Below, piece by piece: positions 30,547-35,648 of a stretch of 35,648 bases of DNA. The notes beneath the pieces were generated by a model. The model had not been told where the DNA came from. It worked only from the letters and a program-made list of their open reading frames with translations, and made no database searches. Source of the DNA: Clostridiales bacterium (GTDB taxonomy: Bacteria; Bacillota; Clostridia; Oscillospirales; Acutalibacteraceae); NCBI GenBank assembly GCA_012517675.1, contig JAAYUL010000055.1, forward strand, positions 1 to 35,648, read 5' to 3'. Position 1 is the stretch's first letter; each line of letters begins with the position of its first letter. The position numbers were made by a program, and so were the translations under genes.

Positions 30547-30558
30547 GGAGGGACAGCT

Positions 30559-31383
30559 GTGAAAAAAAGGTCAGCCGCCAAAACCGGCATTCTGATCGTC
30601 ATCACCGCCTTTTTCCTGGTGTTTTCGCTTTTTCCGCTGCTGTATATGATCATACAGTCGTTGATGCCGTGGGACCAGGTGGACAAATCGGTGGTCCTCC
30701 TGCAGCCCACGCTGCGGAGCTACCAGTACCTGATCGGCACCGGTGATACCGCCGACGCCCTCATGTGGATCCGTTCCCTGATCAATTCCATCATCGTATC
30801 CCTTCCCACCGCGGTCGTTTCCGTTCTGGTCGGCCTTTGCGTCGGCTATTCCGTCACAAAGCTGCAGTTCAAAGGGAAAAAGCTCATCTACCAATCCCTT
30901 TTGTTTCAGATGTTTTTCCCCATCGTCATCCTGCTGGTGCCCCGCTACATCCTGATCAAGCCCCTTGCCAACCATTACATGGGCATGATCCTTCCCCTGT
31001 GCATCTCCACCTGGGCGATTTTCATGTACATCAACTATTTCACGACGCTGCCGAATGAAATATTCGAGGCGGCAAAAATCGACGGACTCGGCGAACTCGG
31101 CATCATTCTGAAAATCGCGGTCCCAATGACAAAGTCCGTAACCACCATCGTCTTCCTGTCCATGTTTATGACGCGCTGGAACGAACTGATGTGGGATATG
31201 CTGGTCGCGCCGGATATTAAAATGCAGACGCTGAACGTGTTGATTTCCACCCAGTTCCGTGCGATGGGGAATTTCCCCGGGCCGATGTACGCGGCTTCCG
31301 TGCTGCTGACCATGCCGATCATCGTCCTATTCCTCTTTGCTTCCAAATATTTCAAGGAAGGCATCAGCTTCATGCTGAAGTAA
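30559..31383 (+). CDS. Carbohydrate ABC transporter permease (MalG/UgpE type)
   Basis: EIFEAAKIDGLGELGIILKIAVPMTKS (EAA loop); six hydrophobic segments. Confidence 0.92.
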   Translation: MKKRSAAKTGILIVITAFFLVFSLFPLLYMIIQSLMPWDQVDKSVVLLQPTLRSYQYLIGTGDTADALMWIRSLINSIIVSLPTAVVSVLVGLCVGYSVTKLQFKGKKLIYQSLLFQMFFPIVILLVPRYILIKPLANHYMGMILPLCISTWAIFMYINYFTTLPNEIFEAAKIDGLGELGIILKIAVPMTKSVTTIVFLSMFMTRWNELMWDMLVAPDIKMQTLNVLISTQFRAMGNFPGPMYAASVLLTMPIIVLFLFASKYFKEGISFMLK

Positions 31384-31429
31384 CCGCGCGCTTACCAAAA
31401 TTTCAGTTGATCTCAGGAGGGACAGCTTC

Positions 31430-32491
31430 ATGAAAAGATGCAATAACAACCCACTCATCTCCCCAAATGATGTAGCACCAAGCCGTCACGATTTTCACGT
31501 GGAAGGAATTTTCAACTGCGGCGTTTGCCGCTATCAGGACGAAACCCTGCTGATCTGCAGGGTTTCCGAATCGGCGGGATTTACGGAAAGCAGTGTGAGA
31601 GTCCCCGTAATGACCCACGAGGACGGCCGCCCCGCCATGAGTGTGGTGGAGGTGAAAAAAAGCGACCACCCGAACTGGAACTTTTCCGATTCGCGTTCGG
31701 TCAGCATCAAAACGCCCGGCGGGCGCAGGATGATCTACCTGACGTCCTTCTCCCATCTGCGGATTGCCCGTTCCAAAGACGGCGTTCATTTTACCGTTGA
31801 CGACGCGCCGATGATCCAGCCGGAAACACCGGAAGAAACCTGGGGAATGGAAGACCCCCGGGTCACGCAGATCGGGGACACCTATTACATCAATTACACC
31901 GCGGTGAGTCCCCACGGCCCGGCGACCGCGCTGCTCAGCACAAAGGATTTTGTCCGCTTTGAGCGCCAAGGCATCATTTTCGCGCCGGAAAACAAAGACG
32001 TCGTTATCTTCCCCGAAAAAATCGGCGGAAAGTATTACGCGCTCAACCGTCCCGTCAGCCATGATTTCAGCGCCCCGGAAATGTGGATCTGCGAATCCCC
32101 CGACCTGATCCACTGGGGAAACCAGCGCCACTTCTGCGGCGTGCCCGAAACAGGCTGGGAAAACGGGCGCGTCGGCGGCGGCGCCGTGCCGTTTTACACG
32201 GAAAAAGGCTGGATCGAAATTTACCACGCCGCCGACCGCTCCAACCGCTACTGCCTTGGCGCCATGCTGCTCGACGCGCAGAACCCGCAAAAAATCCTGG
32301 CCCGCACGGAAGCCCCCATTCTTCAGCCGGAAGCCCCCTACGAAACAAACGGCTTCTTTCATAACACTGTTTTTACCTGCGGCTGTTGGCAAAACGGAAA
32401 TAATGTTGTACTATATTATGGAGCAGGGGACGATAAAATCTGCCGCGCGGACTTTACCTTGGATGAGATTTATCGTGCTTTAAAAATTTAA
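31430..32491 (+). CDS. GH130 family glycoside phosphorylase/hydrolase (probable beta-mannoside-active)
   Basis: ETPEETWGMEDPRVTQIGDTYYINYTAVS, GGGAVPFYTEKGWIEIYHAAD, YCLGAMLLDAQNPQKILART, NGFFHNTVFTCG. Confidence 0.88.
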   Translation: MKRCNNNPLISPNDVAPSRHDFHVEGIFNCGVCRYQDETLLICRVSESAGFTESSVRVPVMTHEDGRPAMSVVEVKKSDHPNWNFSDSRSVSIKTPGGRRMIYLTSFSHLRIARSKDGVHFTVDDAPMIQPETPEETWGMEDPRVTQIGDTYYINYTAVSPHGPATALLSTKDFVRFERQGIIFAPENKDVVIFPEKIGGKYYALNRPVSHDFSAPEMWICESPDLIHWGNQRHFCGVPETGWENGRVGGGAVPFYTEKGWIEIYHAADRSNRYCLGAMLLDAQNPQKILARTEAPILQPEAPYETNGFFHNTVFTCGCWQNGNNVVLYYGAGDDKICRADFTLDEIYRALKI

Positions 32492-32515
32492 CGCTTGAAA
32501 AGCAGGTGACGCACG

Positions 32516-33586
32516 GTGAAGCAGCGGGTAACAATGAAGGATATCGCCAAGGAACTCAACGTTTCGGTCAACGCGGTTTCTCTGGCCCTCAACGATAAAA
32601 TCGGGGTCGGAAAAGAAACCAGGAATCTGATTATCAACAAAGCCGACGAAATGGGATATTTTTCAGAAAAGAAGCGATACCGCAAGTCTCTCGCCAATAA
32701 AAACATCTGCATTCTGATCAAAGCGGAATATTTCATGAATTCGAATTTCTACGCCAAAGTTCTTTTGGGGGTCGAGGAAGAAGCCAAAAAAAACGGCTAT
32801 GAAATTCTGATCAACTTTACCGACGAGCTGGACCGCATTCCGGACTGCGTGAAAGAGGGCCGGGTCTGCGGGATTATTTCCGTCGGGCGGATCAGCGACA
32901 AATCTTTGGTGGAACTCAAAAAATACGGATTCCCGATCGTGGCCGCCGACCACAGCTCCCTAGCGGAGCCGACCGACTGCATCATTTCCAACAACCAGCT
33001 GGGGAGCTACCGCATCACGCGGCTGCTGATCGACAGCGGCTACCGCAAAATCGGCTTTTTCGGCGACCTGAATTATTCCATGAGCATCAAAGAACGGTTT
33101 TTCGGCTATCAGGAAGCCATTCGCAGCCTGCCCTCCATTTCCGGGTATCCGGACCTGTGCAGGTATGTTCTGGAGTATTCCGTTCTTGAAAATATCGAAC
33201 AATTCGTCATCGAACAGAACATTCCCCGGCTGATCGACCAGATCCGGCAAATCCGCCAGCTGCCGCGGGCCTTTGTCTGCTCGAACGACGAAGCGGCCAT
33301 CCAGCTGATCCACGCCCTTCGGAAGCTGGAATACCGCGTTCCGAGCGATCTGGCGGTCGTGGGCTTTGACAACACGGCCCTGTCCACCGCCGCGTCGCCC
33401 TGGCTCACCACGGTGAACGTGCCCAAGGAGCTGATGGGAAAGTCGGCCGTCCAGCGGCTGATCTGGCGCTTAAGCCACCTGAACGAGCCGTTGAAGAATA
33501 CCGTTCTGAATGTGGATATCGTTGAGCGCAACAGTGTAAAAAAGCGGACGGACGGAATCGCCGACGAAGGGATTCAGACGCTCTGA
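32516..33586 (+). CDS. LacI-family transcriptional regulator
   Basis: VTMKDIAKELNVSVNAVSLALNDKIGVGKETRNLIINKADEMGY; periplasmic-binding-protein-like core; GTG start. Confidence 0.93.
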   Translation: MKQRVTMKDIAKELNVSVNAVSLALNDKIGVGKETRNLIINKADEMGYFSEKKRYRKSLANKNICILIKAEYFMNSNFYAKVLLGVEEEAKKNGYEILINFTDELDRIPDCVKEGRVCGIISVGRISDKSLVELKKYGFPIVAADHSSLAEPTDCIISNNQLGSYRITRLLIDSGYRKIGFFGDLNYSMSIKERFFGYQEAIRSLPSISGYPDLCRYVLEYSVLENIEQFVIEQNIPRLIDQIRQIRQLPRAFVCSNDEAAIQLIHALRKLEYRVPSDLAVVGFDNTALSTAASPWLTTVNVPKELMGKSAVQRLIWRLSHLNEPLKNTVLNVDIVERNSVKKRTDGIADEGIQTL

Positions 33587-33630
33587 ACGGTCTTTCCTTC
33601 GACACAGCCGCTTTCCCGTGATAAAACTGC

Positions 33631-33666
33631 AAAATCAGAAGCGCCGGCCGGTGCTTCTGATTTTTT
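33631..33666 (+). terminator. Rho-independent terminator of the carbohydrate operon
   Basis: AAATCAGAAGCgCCGG-CCGGtGCTTCTGATTTTTT. Confidence 0.85.
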
Positions 33667-34425
33667 ATGCGGACAAATGGAGTCGGGACCACATTAAAAA
33701 TTGCTATAGTTGGCAAATTCTATCAAACGCGGTATAATAAAATAAACTTAAAGAAGAAAAACAAGAAACCATTCTTTATCGCATTCACAGCATTCCTTTT
33801 TCTGTTTCTTTCAGTTGGATGCCAAACGAGAAAAAACGCAATAGGAAGTCCGCCTGCCCCAATAAAAACCGTTACACAAAACAGTAAAGAGAATTTGGCA
33901 ACCTTTGAATTTCAAATACCGAAGGACTGGGTTCCCAGCCCGCAATATAATTTATCCGTTGTTGCGTGTCCTAAGGATGCGGCTGAGAAAAAGTTTGAAG
34001 CAGCGGAAGATTCCCTGCCGTTTATGGTAGGAATTGGGAATTATTACGATTCAGGGTTGGCGTTATCTGAAAAAGATAAGCAAATGTATCAAGATCTGTT
34101 CGCCGGAAAAACCAGTGCGTATGAAGAACATATGAAACAGTCGTTTGCGAATGCCGCAAGTATGTTAAGTTCAGATTCCTCGGGTCAAACAAACGTTCCC
34201 AGTGCCGATGTTAAATATCAGCATTACGATGGCACTCACGGCAAAATAACGGAAGTTCCGTATTTCTACACCTATGAGGGTAAAAAACATCATATTATTC
34301 AATGCTATCGGGAGGACATTCCTTCTTTAGTTGCCGGAGCATTTGATGAATCCGTAGATTTGTCTTCTGGAAAAATTGCGCTTTGGGTTGCTGATTCCTT
34401 GAAGGTCAGTGAAACGGCAAAATAA
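33667..34425 (+). CDS. Putative lipoprotein (true start uncertain)
   Basis: Lipobox-like KKKNKKPFFIAFTAFLFLFLSVGCQTRKN; soluble domain of unknown function; annotated ATG lies in a terminator T-tract. Confidence 0.55.
   Translation: MRTNGVGTTLKIAIVGKFYQTRYNKINLKKKNKKPFFIAFTAFLFLFLSVGCQTRKNAIGSPPAPIKTVTQNSKENLATFEFQIPKDWVPSPQYNLSVVACPKDAAEKKFEAAEDSLPFMVGIGNYYDSGLALSEKDKQMYQDLFAGKTSAYEEHMKQSFANAASMLSSDSSGQTNVPSADVKYQHYDGTHGKITEVPYFYTYEGKKHHIIQCYREDIPSLVAGAFDESVDLSSGKIALWVADSLKVSETAK
33710..33738 (+). promoter_or_regulatory. Near-consensus sigma-A promoter inside the 5' part of the lipoprotein ORF
   Basis: TTGGCA - 17 bp - TATAAT. Confidence 0.6.
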
Positions 34426-34564
34426 AACCAGAGGCTGCTTTGCACAGCTCTTGGTTTCAGATTGCAGACAAAACCATATTTTTCATTCTGCTTCCTGAAT
34501 TTTTGTTGCATATCAAACGCGCATTATTGAGAATACGCATAATGACAATGCAGGGGGAGTCTTT

Positions 34565-35443
34565 ATGCAAAAGCGATATGTTATTAAAAATTTTTTCTTC
34601 GCTTTTCTGTTTTTTTCAACACTGGAACTGTTTTGTTTTTTCTCTGTTCTGAACAGAAAAAATATCTTTCAAGTCTTGGAATTCAGTAAAGCATCTCAAA
34701 GTGTGCTGCAAGCATGCTTTGCTCTGTTTTACAATCTGCTCTATTTCTTTATCCTTGCTTTTATTTCGCAATTTCTGTCGAATAAATATAACTTCCGTCT
34801 ATTGAAAAATATTTGGGAAAGTTTTAAATGGTTGCTAATTTGGGGACTACCGGTAAGGCTGCTGGTCAATTTTCTGTATTTTTTTCTGAACCAGATTCCC
34901 CTTCAATATTATTCCTTAAAACACGAATTTGAATTTCTGATTGAAACTTGTTTTTGCATTTTTATCTGTACCATTGCCCTCTATCTTCCGGTAAAAAAGC
35001 AGAAACCAACGCTGAGCCTGAGACAGATTGTACAGGGAAAAAAACACATTTTTCTTGTGTTAACAGCCGGTATCCTGCTTCTGGTTACGCTGCGCTCATT
35101 CGCCTACGGCTCCATGTTTTCGTACTATAACTGGCAGATCAACAAGTACGTTTCTCCCGATATCAGCTACTTGCACAGCAACATGGAATATCAGGACAAA
35201 CTGATCAATCTGCTGTCTTTCACGGCTGTTGATATTTTGACATTCCTGTGTATTTTTTATATAGTAAATCGATATTATGGCAGTTATCAAAATACTATTG
35301 TATCAAAACGAAGTAAGTTCTTGGGAATTGTTATGATGGTTGTGCTATACAATGGTGTGTTTGCAGCGGCTACCAGGTCAAAAAGGATATGTATGTTTGC
35401 TTTCGAGTATGCCCATTTAGAGGTTGTACGGATAAGCCCCTAA
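34565..35443 (+). CDS. Multipass membrane protein of unknown function
   Basis: 292 aa, Phe/Leu-rich, several TM segments; GGGGGAG RBS before ATG; non-hydrophobic C-terminus may be truncated. Confidence 0.55.
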   Translation: MQKRYVIKNFFFAFLFFSTLELFCFFSVLNRKNIFQVLEFSKASQSVLQACFALFYNLLYFFILAFISQFLSNKYNFRLLKNIWESFKWLLIWGLPVRLLVNFLYFFLNQIPLQYYSLKHEFEFLIETCFCIFICTIALYLPVKKQKPTLSLRQIVQGKKHIFLVLTAGILLLVTLRSFAYGSMFSYYNWQINKYVSPDISYLHSNMEYQDKLINLLSFTAVDILTFLCIFYIVNRYYGSYQNTIVSKRSKFLGIVMMVVLYNGVFAAATRSKRICMFAFEYAHLEVVRISP

Positions 35444-35586
35444 AGATAGCGCCTTACTTTATTCATATAATTTCTATACTTTTCCCCAAACTTCTTTATG
35501 CACCATCTTTCTTCAGACAGGATAATCCAATGTTCTGAAGGGATATCATAAAAATGGAGAGGACAAACACACCAAATGTGATAAAA
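35440..35586 (-). pseudogene. C-terminal remnant of an isoprenylcysteine carboxyl methyltransferase-like membrane methyltransferase
   Basis: Minus-strand reading IPSEHWIILSEERWCIKKFGEKYRNYMNKVRRYL* resembles the EE-(x)n-FG-x-x-Y-x-x-Y-x-x-x-V-x-R-(Y/W) end of the family; no intact 5' part in window. Confidence 0.45.
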
Positions 35587-35611
35587 TTAAAGGAAGACAG
35601 GATGGTGTGTT

Positions 35612-35648
35612 ATGCGAAAATATGATAAAGGATTTAAAGAGGAAGCAG
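35612..35648 (+). mobile_element. Start of an IS3-like transposase OrfA (runs off window)
   Basis: MRKYDKGFKEEA..., typical N-terminus of IS3-family OrfA helix-turn-helix proteins. Confidence 0.6.

Overview
This window looks like a GC-rich chromosomal segment from an endospore-forming Firmicute (Clostridia/Oscillospirales-like; taxonomy is inferred from gene content only). From left to right it carries: a niacin module (ECF transporter S component, NiaR, palindromic operator); a DUF5317-like membrane protein; an HD-GYP protein preceded by a 27-aa micro-ORF inside a perfect 17-bp inverted repeat; a glutamate acid-resistance pair (gadC-gadB); the heat-shock operon hrcA-grpE-dnaK-dnaJ with a perfect CIRCE, where dnaJ has an in-frame TGA at a conserved Gly codon; hemW and lepA; sporulation genes (spoIIP, gpr, a solitary spoVAE); rpsT; a HAD hydrolase; asnB with a CpXC protein; mnmA; a putative glycosyltransferase of unfamiliar type; and a carbohydrate operon (DUF1861, solute-binding protein, two permeases, GH130 phosphorylase, LacI regulator). 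The right end is AT-rich, with a lipoprotein, an orphan membrane protein, a methyltransferase remnant and the start of an IS3-like transposase. The points most worth a second look are the dnaJ nonsense codon, the IR-flanked micro-ORF/HD-GYP locus, the unassigned glycosyltransferase next to the GH130/DUF1861 locus, and the degraded AT-rich right end. I found no CRISPR array, tRNA or rRNA. All family calls come from reading motifs by eye; no database search was run.
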